Shown here: positions 7,339 through 14,839 of the stretch, one piece after another
Position numbering within the stretch: position 1 is the stretch's first letter
Layout: every line of letters starts with the position of its first letter
DNA from: a virus
Reading direction: 5' to 3' (one strand)
IMG/VR virus record: IMGVR_UViG_3300027777_000068
Location: 1-40,049 of that record
DNA length: 40,049 bases
Translations under genes and position numbers: made by a program
The notes under the pieces: model-generated
Databases searched by the model: none
What the model was told of the DNA's origin: nothing
The model's input: the letters and a program-made list of their open reading frames with translations, nothing else

Positions 7339-7926
7339 TTAGTTTATTAATTTAAAGTTATGTTTATAAATAGTCTTTCTAATTGACCCATTACAACCAT
7401 TATCCATTATTTTACCTCTTAATGCTGTTGAAAGTTTTTGTCTAACATTCTTTTCTGAACCTTTAGAGAAACCCTCATTTATTAAATATCTTGCCGCTTC
7501 GAATAAATTATCAAAAACATAAGATTTATTGTTAGATATTTCAGTTAAAACAAATTTTTCAAAATTACCATGTTTTTTTTGATTATATTTTGATAATCTT
7601 AATTTAACGTCGTCGTTGAATGTGTTTCTTCTAAACTCATTAACTTTTGCCAAATTATAACCAAAAATTGGATCATCCGTCTTATACATAGTAATATACT
7701 TATTTTCTAATAAAATTAAATCCTCAAAATTACATAATTCCAAAACTTCGAAAGTAAAGTTTTCTTCACCAAACTTATTATATGAATTTTGTAAATAATT
7801 ATTATCATGTATATTCTTACGTAACATCCAAAAATGTTTGTATTTTCTATTATCAACATTAACAGAACTACCGATATAAATTTTATTATCGTATTTATTT
7901 TCTATTTTGTAGATGCCGCAATTCAT
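7339..7926 (-). CDS. GIY-YIG family endonuclease (free-standing, SegB-like)
   Basis: 195 residues. GIYKIENKYDNKIYIGSS holds the GIY (4-6) and YIG (17-19) strands. VDNRKYKHFWML follows with the conserved Arg, then NYLQNSYNKFGEENFTFEVL and LLENKYI with the likely catalytic Glu. This is the 90-residue nuclease fold. The C-terminal half (about 115-195) looks like a DNA-binding module: SYVFDNLFEAARYLINEG fits a NUMOD1-type helix-turn-helix. Such enzymes are mobile homing endonucleases in phages. No intron or split gene is seen next to it, so it appears free-standing. Confidence 0.88.
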   Translation of the reverse strand: MNCGIYKIENKYDNKIYIGSSVNVDNRKYKHFWMLRKNIHDNNYLQNSYNKFGEENFTFEVLELCNFEDLILLENKYITMYKTDDPIFGYNLAKVNEFRRNTFNDDVKLRLSKYNQKKHGNFEKFVLTEISNNKSYVFDNLFEAARYLINEGFSKGSEKNVRQKLSTALRGKIMDNGCNGSIRKTIYKHNFKLIN

Positions 7927-7938
7927 AAAATGTTTTTA

Positions 7939-7947
7939 TTATAAATA
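7939..7947 (-). promoter_or_regulatory. TATTTATAA late-type promoter motif
   Basis: On the minus strand TATTTATAATAAAA starts 12 nt before the ATG of the GIY-YIG gene. Its sequence and spacing match the motifs before 1620 and 38863. Confidence 0.45.
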
Positions 7948-7979
7948 TTTTATAAAAATCAATTATTTTTATTTTGTTA

Positions 7980-7988
7980 TATTTATAA
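7980..7988 (+). promoter_or_regulatory. TATTTATAA late-type promoter motif
   Basis: TATATTTATAA lies 3 nt before the ATG at 7992. The short-spacing version of the motif also occurs at 16911 and 7088 (minus). Confidence 0.5.
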
Positions 7989-7991
7989 AGT

Positions 7992-9197
7992 ATGAGAGAC
8001 TTCATTAAAAATTTCTTATTAGAACAAGATGACAATCTTGTCACATTAACTCCTGAACAATATAAAGATGTATTAGAAGATGTTGGTGGAATTGCCGCAA
8101 GAGTTTCGAATATAAAACCTTACAGAGGTAAGGGTATTGTAATTAACGGTGATTTAGATCTTAGAAAATTTAAAACTGTTGGACCACTTACAGGTATTGT
8201 AAGAGTTATGGGAAGATTAGATATTTCTGGAACCAACGTCCCACATCTTGATGGTGTTACTGTTGATCGATACATTAGTGATTGGGGATCTACAATGCAT
8301 AAAATCAAACTAAAAAAACAAAGAGATTATAAAATTTCACAACTTGAAGGTTATAGAGAAGATGATGAATGGAATATTGAAAATAATGATGATGAATCTG
8401 AAAGAACTGAAGCGTTATATGAATTCTTAGTTGAAGAAGGTATTCCTGAAGAATATGAAGACGACGATGGAAATGAAATAGAAGAAGATAAATATTTTAT
8501 TTATCCAAATGGTACTGGAACTCAAGGTATTGGGAAACAATACGAATGGTTAGGTGGAGGAACTTTATCTCCAGACACATATGATGTTTATACTCAAGAT
8601 GAGTTAGATGCTGCGGCTAGAAGATATGTTGAAAATTCGGTTGATGACATGGGTTATGATGCATTTTCAAGTTGGGTATGGGATCAAGCGCTTAATAAAG
8701 GAGAGTGGCAAAGTTGGTTAGAAGATTTTTTTGAAGATATAGTTAGAGATGATCCTGAAAACTATGATATAGGACTTGAATTATCTACAAATCAACAACA
8801 TCAAGTTAATCAATTAACAAAAACTATAGAAAATCTAAATAATAGATTAGAAAAAGAGGAATTGTCTGACGAAGAATTCGAAAAAATTGAAGGAAAAATA
8901 GAAGGGTTAGAAGAGACAATAGAAGACATCAAAGAAGATCCACAAGGTGGTTATGATGAAAGTTCTATACAGAATGAAATTAATGATAGAGTTAGTGAAT
9001 ATATTGATGATATTGATGATTTTATTAAACATTACGGTTATGAACAAAATTTCATAATGGATTTTGTTGATTTAGATGAGGTTACGGATATTGTCGTAAA
9101 TAGTGATGGTTATGGTCATCTATTAAACTCTTATGATGGAGAAATGTTTGAAACACAGGTAAATGGTGATTGGTATTATGTAATGAGAGCGAGTTAG
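7992..9197 (+). CDS. Large acidic leader-bearing protein, probably virion-associated
   Basis: 401 residues. MRDFIKNFLLEQDDNLVTLT starts with an 11-residue peptide ending L-L-E-Q, closely like the T4 internal-protein targeting peptides in length and ending. Residues 50-90 (GIVINGDLDLRKF, GIVRVMGRLDISGTNVP) look like a short leucine-rich or beta-helix stretch. The middle is rich in D, E and Y. Residues about 260-312 form a coiled coil (NQLTKTIENLNNRLEKEELS). No catalytic motif is visible. A late-type motif sits 3 nt upstream. A packaged or structural role is inferred from the leader. Confidence 0.7.
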   Translation: MRDFIKNFLLEQDDNLVTLTPEQYKDVLEDVGGIAARVSNIKPYRGKGIVINGDLDLRKFKTVGPLTGIVRVMGRLDISGTNVPHLDGVTVDRYISDWGSTMHKIKLKKQRDYKISQLEGYREDDEWNIENNDDESERTEALYEFLVEEGIPEEYEDDDGNEIEEDKYFIYPNGTGTQGIGKQYEWLGGGTLSPDTYDVYTQDELDAAARRYVENSVDDMGYDAFSSWVWDQALNKGEWQSWLEDFFEDIVRDDPENYDIGLELSTNQQHQVNQLTKTIENLNNRLEKEELSDEEFEKIEGKIEGLEETIEDIKEDPQGGYDESSIQNEINDRVSEYIDDIDDFIKHYGYEQNFIMDFVDLDEVTDIVVNSDGYGHLLNSYDGEMFETQVNGDWYYVMRAS

Positions 9198-9240
9198 GTC
9201 TTTATTTGTTCATCTTTTTGTATTACTTTTTAACACAGAG

Positions 9241-10008
9241 ATGGCAAGAAGAAAAAAAATAGAGTTTTTATTAAATACCGATTGGATGTTTGAAAAGCCA
9301 ATTGATCGAGAATACAAAGAATACAAATTACTTTCATATTTTCAAAAGATGGGAGAAAAACTCGACAAGTTAGAGTTATATCCCGGTTTTATTGAATTAT
9401 CATTACATTTAATGAATGTTCAAGCATTGATGAAAGATCAAAAAATCCTTTATATCGATAAGAAATTAAATAGTATCGATGATGAAATTCTTGTTAGAGA
9501 TTTAAAAATCAAAGATATTCCCGCCATGTCAAATGAAGAAATTAAAGAATTCAAAGACATTCTTATGTATTCAGCACCAAGAATTATGGAATATTTTAAT
9601 ATTGCAAAATCTGTTTGGACGATTGTTTTTGATTCTTTGGATATGAAAATTAAAAAAAACAAGAAAAATTTATTACACCCAAAAGGATATTTTTATTATA
9701 TTAATAATGATAAAAAATATTATGTTTGGGAATATATGGTAAAAAAACAAACAAAATCTAATCCACAACAAATGACAAAAATTAATTTAATTTATTGTGA
9801 TTATTTAAACGATTTGACAATACCAAAAATAATATCTAATTTATCGACATTTGAAATTGAAGATAAAAAAATAAGCCCAATTTTTCATATGTCATCAACG
9901 GGAACATTTCCTGTGGAAGAAACACTTTTACCGATGTTTAAAAGAAGAATATCTGGTTATCTTTCACAAGAAAAAAGTTTTGAAAAGAACAACAACGAAT
10001 TGAAATGA
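9241..10008 (+). CDS. Unknown 255-residue protein
   Basis: MARRKKIEFLLNTDWMFEKP begins a Lys-rich, mixed alpha/beta protein. Notable segments are KDILMYSAPRIMEYFNIAKS and YVWEYMVKKQTKSNPQQMT. The end overlaps the next gene by 4 nt (ATGA), and that gene likewise overlaps the glutamine synthetase, so all three are translationally coupled. No known family. Its coupling to a metabolic gene is the only functional hint. Confidence 0.7.
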   Translation: MARRKKIEFLLNTDWMFEKPIDREYKEYKLLSYFQKMGEKLDKLELYPGFIELSLHLMNVQALMKDQKILYIDKKLNSIDDEILVRDLKIKDIPAMSNEEIKEFKDILMYSAPRIMEYFNIAKSVWTIVFDSLDMKIKKNKKNLLHPKGYFYYINNDKKYYVWEYMVKKQTKSNPQQMTKINLIYCDYLNDLTIPKIISNLSTFEIEDKKISPIFHMSSTGTFPVEETLLPMFKRRISGYLSQEKSFEKNNNELK

Positions 10009-10187
10009 GTTTTAGTAAAAGACTTTTAAAGAAAGAAAATATTTTAATGAATTTGGAAAATATAGTTCAATACCTAAACGCCGACGCAATAATTTGTAAT
10101 GACGAATTTTCAAAAAAGGTATATGATTTTTATAATCAAGGAAAAACAAAAGAAGAAATAATAAAATATATAACAGAAAATAAATGA
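10005..10187 (+). CDS. Small unknown protein coupled to glutamine synthetase
   Basis: 60 residues, basic at the N-terminus (MSFSKRLLKKENILMNLENI) and helical (YDFYNQGKTKEEIIKYITEN). It has ATGA overlaps on both sides. The C-terminal segment resembles the end helix of a small helix-turn-helix, but this is weak. Confidence 0.6.
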   Translation: MSFSKRLLKKENILMNLENIVQYLNADAIICNDEFSKKVYDFYNQGKTKEEIIKYITENK

Positions 10188-11281
10188 AAATTAAACTCGA
10201 ATACGTATGGTTAGACGGGTATGCACCTGAGCCAAACCTGAGAAGTAAAACTAAAATAGTTTATTACGACTCAATCAAAAATGCCTTTCTCGACGGAAAA
10301 TTTCCTATTTGGAATTTTGATGGATCTTCAACGAAACAAGCAAACACCGGAAATTCAGATTGTTTGTTAAAACCTGTGGCACATTATATTAAAGATATTC
10401 ATTCGACCATTTATGTTCTATGTGAGGTGTTAAATCCTGATGGAACGCCACATCAAACAAATACAAGATCTTTGATTGATAAAAATTATGATGATCTATG
10501 GTTAGGGTTTGAACAAGAATATTTTATTTACGATAGAAAAAATAAATGTGTTTTGGGTCACCATGAAAACAACTTAAAACCACAGGGTGAATATTATTGT
10601 GGTGTTGGTCATAATGTTGTTGGTCGTGAGTTTGTTGAAGAACATATGAATATGTGTTTGAGTTATGGTATTGATATAACAGGAATAAATGCCGAGGTTG
10701 CGTTAGGTCAATGGGAATATCAAGTATTATCTCAAGGTAAATTACAAGGTGGTGACGATCTTTGGATGACAAGATATTTCTTATTTAAGATTTCAGAGAA
10801 ATACAATTATGAAATCGAACTTAACCCAAAACCATTAAAACACGGAGAATGGAATGGATCGGGTCTTCACACAAACTTTTCAACAGATATGATGAGATAT
10901 TATGGAAATGAAAAGTATTTTATGGAACTATTCAACACACTCGAAACAAGACACAAAGATCATATTAAATCATACGGATCAAACAATCACTTACGACTAA
11001 CTGGTGAATATGAAACACAATCGATTGATAAGTTCAGTTGGGGTATATCAGATAGAGGAGCATCAATTCGTGTTCCACAGGACACCGCAAAAGAATGGAA
11101 AGGATATGTTGAAGATAGAAGACCAGGTTCAAATGCAGATCCATACAAAATCATTGGTGAGATAGTAAAATCTATAAAAATCACAGATGACAGATATAAT
11201 GTTGAAAATACTTCAAATGAAGATACGAATAAATCTCTGTGGACAGAAAATGAACCACATTTTTTTAGAATAAAAGAATAA
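10184..11281 (+). CDS. glnII: Glutamine synthetase, class II (eukaryotic-type)
   Basis: 365 residues, full length for class II enzymes, which make glutamine from glutamate, ammonia and ATP. Visible motifs are IWNFDGSST (43-51), the metal/glutamate site LGFEQEYFIYD (E110, E112), GEYYCGVGHN, INAEVALGQWEYQV (E171, E178), and the ATP/glutamate segment WNGSGLHTNFS (H229). Also present are NNHLRLTGEYET, FSWGISDRGASIRVP and the Arg-rich EDRRPGSNADPY. All key residues appear present, so it is probably active. It is coupled to small genes before (ATGA) and after (TAATG). Phage-encoded glutamine synthetases are uncommon. It probably raises glutamine for nucleotide synthesis, which is inference. Confidence 0.95.
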   Translation: MKIKLEYVWLDGYAPEPNLRSKTKIVYYDSIKNAFLDGKFPIWNFDGSSTKQANTGNSDCLLKPVAHYIKDIHSTIYVLCEVLNPDGTPHQTNTRSLIDKNYDDLWLGFEQEYFIYDRKNKCVLGHHENNLKPQGEYYCGVGHNVVGREFVEEHMNMCLSYGIDITGINAEVALGQWEYQVLSQGKLQGGDDLWMTRYFLFKISEKYNYEIELNPKPLKHGEWNGSGLHTNFSTDMMRYYGNEKYFMELFNTLETRHKDHIKSYGSNNHLRLTGEYETQSIDKFSWGISDRGASIRVPQDTAKEWKGYVEDRRPGSNADPYKIIGEIVKSIKITDDRYNVENTSNEDTNKSLWTENEPHFFRIKE

Positions 11282-11631
11282 TGGTTAATTTAAAAACATT
11301 GATTATTGGAATATTTTTTGGGTTTTTGGCTCAAATAATCACATTTTTTCAACTTCAAGGATCATTAAAATATGAATGGATTAAAAATCATTATTGGTTA
11401 ACGGTATTGATGGGTATTCCAATATCTATGTTGTTTATGTATTCAGTGAAGAATATGATAATTGCATACAATGGTCAAATGTGGCCGTCAAGGTTAATAG
11501 GGTTTAGTATTGGGGCGGTTGTTTTTACTTGGTTAAGTTGGTTGATTTTTAAAGAACCTTTAACATTAAAAACAATAGTTTGTTTGATTTTAGCAATAGG
11601 AATTTTAATAATACAATTATTTTGGAAATAA
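11281..11631 (+). CDS. Small integral membrane protein, EamA/DMT-like half
   Basis: 116 residues with four predicted membrane helices, about 6-26, 38-56, 70-90 and 96-114. The last pair (GFSIGAVVFTWLSWLIFKEP then LTLKTIVCLILAIGILIIQ) matches the C-terminal end of EamA/DMT transporter repeats. One such repeat is half a typical transporter, so it would need to dimerise, as small multidrug-resistance proteins do. The start overlaps the glutamine synthetase stop. The substrate is unknown; the coupling invites an amino-acid or ammonium link, but that is speculation. Confidence 0.7.
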   Translation: MVNLKTLIIGIFFGFLAQIITFFQLQGSLKYEWIKNHYWLTVLMGIPISMLFMYSVKNMIIAYNGQMWPSRLIGFSIGAVVFTWLSWLIFKEPLTLKTIVCLILAIGILIIQLFWK

Positions 11632-11633
11632 AA

Positions 11634-11870
11634 ATGGAAAATAAAGAACATGTAAATCACCCACAACATTATCAATTTGGTAATGATAGAACTTATGAGG
11701 TTATTAAAATAATTGAAGTTTATGATTTTGATTTTCATATCGGGAATTGCTTCAAATATATTAGTAGAGCCGGAAAAAAAGACCCCTCTAAGGAGCTTGA
11801 GGATTTGAAAAAGGCAAGATTTTATCTTGATAGAAAGATACAAAATTTAGAAGAAAATAATAGAAACTAA
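11634..11870 (+). CDS. DUF3310-family phage protein
   Basis: 78 residues from the ATG at 11634 (MENKEHVNHPQHYQFG). The family signature is clear: VNHPQHY, then EVIKIIE, the FHIGNCFKYISRAGKK core with the N-x-x-K-Y-I-x-R-x-G-x-K pattern, and ELEDLKKARFYLDR. DUF3310 proteins are very common in tailed phages and are often annotated as nucleotide-kinase-like without proof. It follows the membrane protein by 2 nt. Confidence 0.9.
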   Translation: MENKEHVNHPQHYQFGNDRTYEVIKIIEVYDFDFHIGNCFKYISRAGKKDPSKELEDLKKARFYLDRKIQNLEENNRN

Positions 11871-11947
11871 TTGATTTCAATTATTTTCTTCCCTTTAGTT
11901 AAATTATCTTTATCCCATAGAATATAAAGATAATCAATAAAAGTCAT
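11867..11947 (-). CDS. Possible 26-residue antisense microprotein
   Basis: On the minus strand ATG at 11945-11947 to TAG at 11867-11869 encodes MTFIDYLYILWDKDNLTKGK plus six residues. It overlaps the end of the DUF3310 gene by 4 nt. It could be a real small gene, but a chance frame cannot be excluded. The rest of this 120-nt gap holds only the promoter of the next gene. Confidence 0.3.
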   Translation of the reverse strand: MTFIDYLYILWDKDNLTKGKKIIEIN

Positions 11948-11951
11948 ACTT

Positions 11952-11959
11952 TATATTTG
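11952..11959 (+). promoter_or_regulatory. Bacteroidetes-type -7 box TATATTTG
   Basis: TATATTTG lies 32 nt before the ATG at 11992. Unlike most TAnnTTTG boxes here it would give an mRNA with a short untranslated leader. Confidence 0.5.
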
Positions 11960-11991
11960 ATTATTACTATAATAAATCATATCATTAGCAA

Positions 11992-12318
11992 ATGAATGAC
12001 AAATCAAACAAAAAATCGAGTCTAAACAAGGAAATTAATGTTTTTGGTGCCATAACCACAGCAAATGAATTAATGCGTGAAACACTTATCAACTTTACTT
12101 GGGGGTTTTTAGGAAACTCTATTGTTGTTTTTGTTTCAAAAGAAATGGATATGTTGGTTTTAATTAACTATATTCTTTATTACATATTGATTTCCTATAT
12201 TGTAAACAGGAAAAAATATGATACGGTATTGGGTAAGTTTATTGTATTACCGGGATCGGCGGCATTTGGAGCGTTTACAGGGTATAAATTGGCGCAACAA
12301 ATAATAAATATATTATGA
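11992..12318 (+). CDS. Small membrane protein
   Basis: 108 residues. A polar N-terminus (MNDKSNKKSSLNKEINVFGA) is followed by hydrophobic segments at about 35-47, 54-72 (MLVLINYILYYILISYIV) and 82-105 (a Gly/Ala-rich GSAAFGAFTGYKLAQQ end). This suggests two or three membrane helices. It overlaps the methyltransferase start by 4 nt (ATGA). The glycine-rich helix could be an oligomerising segment, but a holin role is not supported by more than that. Confidence 0.65.
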   Translation: MNDKSNKKSSLNKEINVFGAITTANELMRETLINFTWGFLGNSIVVFVSKEMDMLVLINYILYYILISYIVNRKKYDTVLGKFIVLPGSAAFGAFTGYKLAQQIINIL

Positions 12319-13193
12319 CAGAAAAAAGAAACATAGAAGAAGTATTACATAAAGTTATCAATGGGGATTGTATTGAAGTTATGAAGACATTACCTGAAGG
12401 GTCTGTAGATTTGGTGGTCACATCTCCTCCCTATGGCGTTGGTATTGCTTATGATGTTCATGAAGACGATGTTGAATTTGAAGAATACGTTGAGTTTGCC
12501 AAGTCTTGGTTGTCTGAAGTGTATAGATTATTAAAAGATGATGGACGAATTGCTCTAAACATCCCTTATGAAATTAACAGACAGAAAAAAGGTGGTCGTA
12601 TCTTTTTTGTATCAGAAATGTGGCAAATTATGAAAGAAATCGGTTTTGGTTTTTTTGGTATTGTTGATTTAGAAGAACAATCACCACATAGAAGTAAGAC
12701 AACAGCTTGGGGGTCTTGGATGAGTCCGAGTTCGCCATACATTTATAACCCAAAGGAGTGTGTTATTTTGGCTTATAAAAAACATCACATCAAAAAAGTT
12801 AAGGGTCAACCAGAATGGACGGGTGAATTAACCGAAATTGAAAATGAAGATGGAACAAAAAGAAACAAAATGATGTATGACGAAAGAGACAAAAAAGAAT
12901 TCATGGAACTTGTCTTTGGTCAATGGAATTATTTTGCTGACACCAAGTCTTTAACCAAGGCAACCTTTTCAATGGACATACCAACAAAAGCGATTAAAAT
13001 ATTGTCCTACAAAAACGATATAATTTTAGATCCATTCGCTGGTAGCGGGACTAGTTTAGTTGCTGCAGAAATCTTGGATCGTAAATGGATCGGAATTGAG
13101 TTATCACCAAATTATTGTGAAATTGCAAGGTCAAGAGTTCAACACTTTGTTGACGACAAAAAACAGGTTAAAATTGAACACGATTTAAATTAG
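12315..13193 (+). CDS. DNA methyltransferase (N4-cytosine / N6-adenine type, beta class)
   Basis: 292 residues. The order is NGDCIEVMKTLPEGSVDLVV, then the catalytic motif IV TSPPYGVG (SPPY 37-40), then the recognition region, then motif X/I DPFAGSGTSLVAAEI and WIGIELSPNY (about 245-275). This permuted beta-class order fits small amino-methyltransferases that act on double-stranded DNA. SPPY is most frequent in N4-cytosine enzymes but not exclusive to them. There is no cognate restriction gene nearby, so it probably protects phage DNA or marks it for regulation. It ends in a 9-bp convergent overlap with the DUF192 gene. Confidence 0.92.
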   Translation: MTEKRNIEEVLHKVINGDCIEVMKTLPEGSVDLVVTSPPYGVGIAYDVHEDDVEFEEYVEFAKSWLSEVYRLLKDDGRIALNIPYEINRQKKGGRIFFVSEMWQIMKEIGFGFFGIVDLEEQSPHRSKTTAWGSWMSPSSPYIYNPKECVILAYKKHHIKKVKGQPEWTGELTEIENEDGTKRNKMMYDERDKKEFMELVFGQWNYFADTKSLTKATFSMDIPTKAIKILSYKNDIILDPFAGSGTSLVAAEILDRKWIGIELSPNYCEIARSRVQHFVDDKKQVKIEHDLN

Positions 13194-13529
13194 TTCAACA
13201 AAATCACCTTCTTCTATTTTATATTTTTTACATTCACCACCTGGTAATTCAAGAATCATATCTCCATTACCAGTAAAGTGTTCGCAATCATCGGAAAAAC
13301 ATGGTTTACAATTATGGTGAATTTTTGTAATTACATTACCATCAATAAAGATAATATCTAAATGAACCAAACAATTTTTCATCCAAAATGAGTGAGGTTC
13401 ATTTTCCATAAAAAATAACATACCATTAAAAGATCTATCAAATTTTTTTCCCATCATACCTTTTTGGGTATCTTTTGAAGTTAATACTGTTTTAACATCA
13501 AAAAGGTTATTATTTATTTTAATCTTCAT
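13185..13529 (-). CDS. DUF192-family protein
   Basis: 114 residues from the ATG at 13529 (MKIKINNNLFDVKTVLTS). The family core is clear: GMMGKKFDRSFNGMLFFMEN, then HSFWMKNCLVHLDIIFIDG and ILELPGGECKKYKI. DUF192 is a small beta-barrel domain of unknown activity found in bacteria and some phages. The start chosen avoids an upstream extension through the NUDIX gene. It shares a 13-nt divergent promoter region with the NUDIX gene. Confidence 0.85.
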   Translation of the reverse strand: MKIKINNNLFDVKTVLTSKDTQKGMMGKKFDRSFNGMLFFMENEPHSFWMKNCLVHLDIIFIDGNVITKIHHNCKPCFSDDCEHFTGNGDMILELPGGECKKYKIEEGDFVELI

Positions 13530-13540
13530 ATTTATAAATA
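13529..13540. promoter_or_regulatory. Palindromic divergent promoter TATTTATAAATA
   Basis: TATTTATAAATA reads TATTTATAA on both strands. It is 2 nt from the DUF192 start (minus) and 2-5 nt from the NUDIX start (plus). One element seems to serve both genes. Confidence 0.45.
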
Positions 13541-13542
13541 CT

Positions 13543-13956
13543 ATGATTGAATTTAAAAAATGGGCGGGTATCATATTAAAACATAATGACGAAGTTTTAC
13601 TCTGTAAAAGAGCTCCCGATAAATCATTACCAAACATTTGGTCCATTCCTTCAGGAAAAATTGAAAGTGGTGAATCACCAGGGGCAGCAGCAATCAGGGA
13701 ATTTCACGAAGAAACAAATTTGGAATTAAAAAAAGAATTAGATTTCGTGGGGTTTATTAATAAGTATAAAAAAAATGGAACAAAAAAAGGACATATGTTT
13801 GTTTTTTTGTTTGAGTCAGATAGAAAACTTGAACCAGATTTAAAACAAGCAAAAGATGGTTGGGAACACACCTCTTGTAGATATTTCAAAAAAGACGAGA
13901 TTCCGACACAAAAGGGTAATGAAGAACTTTTAGAAATTTTGAATAAAATGTTTTAA
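13543..13956 (+). CDS. NUDIX hydrolase
   Basis: 137 residues. AGIILKHNDEVLLCKRAP forms the first strands. The NUDIX box runs 38-60: GKIESGESPGAAAIREFHEE then TNL, with all acidic metal ligands (REFHEE) present. The family cleaves nucleoside diphosphates linked to another moiety; substrates range from oxidised dNTPs to NADH and RNA caps and cannot be read from the sequence. VGFINKYKKNGTKKGHMFVF follows as in MutT-like members. It starts 3 nt after a palindromic promoter motif. Confidence 0.93.
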   Translation: MIEFKKWAGIILKHNDEVLLCKRAPDKSLPNIWSIPSGKIESGESPGAAAIREFHEETNLELKKELDFVGFINKYKKNGTKKGHMFVFLFESDRKLEPDLKQAKDGWEHTSCRYFKKDEIPTQKGNEELLEILNKMF

Positions 13957-13982
13957 TATTTTTTCTATTAAATATTTTTTAT

Positions 13983-13990
13983 TATATTTG
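13983..13990 (+). promoter_or_regulatory. Bacteroidetes-type -7 box TATATTTG
   Basis: TATATTTG lies 15 nt before the ATG at 14006. Confidence 0.6.
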
Positions 13991-14005
13991 TAGAAATAAA
14001 CAACT

Positions 14006-14281
14006 ATGATTAAAACGACATTCAACCACAAGATTACAATAATGAACGAAAAGTTCGGAAATCTATTAACCGAATCTTTTGTTGATCAAACGCAATTCAA
14101 AATATTTTTGAAGATGATTGATGGGGCTTTGAATCTTAACGAAGACCTTTCTTATTTTGACGGAAATACTTTTTTGGTTCACATTCCGCACAAGATTTTG
14201 AAAGATTCTGTAATTTTAACAAATGTTGTTGAGGTTACTTTAAATGAACAAATTAGAAATAAAATTGAAACTTTAGTTTAA
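14006..14281 (+). CDS. Unknown 91-residue protein
   Basis: MIKTTFNHKITIMNEKFGNL is followed by LTESFVDQTQFKIFLKMIDG. The LLTE could be an (L/I)-x-E leader end at residue 23, but the N-terminus otherwise differs from the leader family. The rest is beta-rich (NTFLVHIPHKIL, SVILTNVVEVTL). A lipoprotein gene follows after 1 nt, so the two are likely co-transcribed. Function unknown. Confidence 0.65.
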   Translation: MIKTTFNHKITIMNEKFGNLLTESFVDQTQFKIFLKMIDGALNLNEDLSYFDGNTFLVHIPHKILKDSVILTNVVEVTLNEQIRNKIETLV

Positions 14282-14282
14282 T

Positions 14283-14717
14283 ATGAAAAAAATAACATCT
14301 TTATTATTATTGATTTTGGTGATCACTTCTTGTGTAAAAGAAGAAATTAAACCTCAACAACCTTTAGGACCACAACCAATCATTACTGACACAACAAGTG
14401 TGGATTCAACAATAAGTTTGAAAAACACCACTTGGGTTATAACAAAAATATTGAATACAAGTTTCAATCAAGAAATGAGATCAGACACCCTTGTTTTTAT
14501 TTCAAATAATGTTTATTCTTTTAACGGAGTTCAATCGACATATAATTTTTACCCAAGTCAATCAAATTATACTTTGACTTTGAATAACACGCCTTGGGGA
14601 CATATTAGTGGAAAAATGTATGATTATAATTTAACTCAAGGTATTTTGGAAAATTCACAATTTGTAAATTACTTTACAAACCAAAATAGTGTTAAAATTT
14701 GGATGGAAAAACAATAG
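14283..14717 (+). CDS. Lipoprotein, lipocalin-like domain possible
   Basis: 144 residues. MKKITSLLLLILVITSCVKE is a signal peptide with a lipobox (V-I-T-S-C), so it would be lipid-anchored at Cys17. A Pro/Thr spacer is followed by KNTTWVITKI and beta strands ending VKIWMEKQ, a layout like small lipocalin-type lipoproteins of Bacteroidetes. A phage lipoprotein might alter the host envelope, for example superinfection exclusion, but that is inference. It is followed by a structured 3' region and a strong terminator. Confidence 0.8.
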   Translation: MKKITSLLLLILVITSCVKEEIKPQQPLGPQPIITDTTSVDSTISLKNTTWVITKILNTSFNQEMRSDTLVFISNNVYSFNGVQSTYNFYPSQSNYTLTLNNTPWGHISGKMYDYNLTQGILENSQFVNYFTNQNSVKIWMEKQ

Positions 14718-14720
14718 TTT

Positions 14721-14769
14721 CTTTGTTATCTATAAAACAAAGTGGTGGCTAGTAGACACATTCGGTGTC
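14721..14769 (+). other. Two hairpins in the lipoprotein 3' region
   Basis: CTTTGTT (14721-14727) pairs with AACAAAG (14736-14742). GACAC (14755-14759) pairs with GTGTC (14765-14769) around loop ATTCG. The segment is more GC-rich than its surroundings and lies just before a terminator, so it may be a stable 3' UTR or a small RNA. Confidence 0.4.
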
Positions 14770-14780
14770 GACCCAAAAAA

Positions 14781-14807
14781 AGGTGGAAGAAATTTCACCT
14801 TTTTTTA
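14781..14807 (+). terminator. Rho-independent terminator with GAAA tetraloop
   Basis: AGGTGGAA and TTTCACCT form an 8-bp stem (one G-T pair) closed by a GAAA tetraloop and followed by seven T. It separates the lipoprotein gene from the leader-bearing cluster. Confidence 0.9.
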
Positions 14808-14816
14808 TTTTCATAG

Positions 14817-14825
14817 TATTTATTA
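14817..14825 (+). promoter_or_regulatory. TATTTATTA late-type promoter motif
   Basis: TATTTATTATAAAA lies 14 nt before the ATG at 14840 and directly after the terminator. It is the likely promoter of the three-gene cluster 14840-16847. Confidence 0.45.
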
Positions 14826-14839
14826 TAAAATATCATATT

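Noticed and set aside
7339-7926. GIY-YIG gene as part of a group I intron.
   Set aside because: No split host gene or intron-like flanks are seen; the neighbouring genes look complete.
10524-11184. Minus-strand open frames inside the glutamine synthetase gene.
   Set aside because: They are shadows of a conserved enzyme gene with all motifs intact, with unnatural amino-acid composition and no start signals.
12315-13193. A restriction-modification system.
   Set aside because: No restriction endonuclease gene is adjacent; the methyltransferase appears to be an orphan.
13529-13540. T4-type late promoter TATAAATA on the plus strand.
   Set aside because: Present only because the site is palindromic. 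At the other sites the coding-strand orientation is TATTTATA, so a T4 late promoter reading is not supported.
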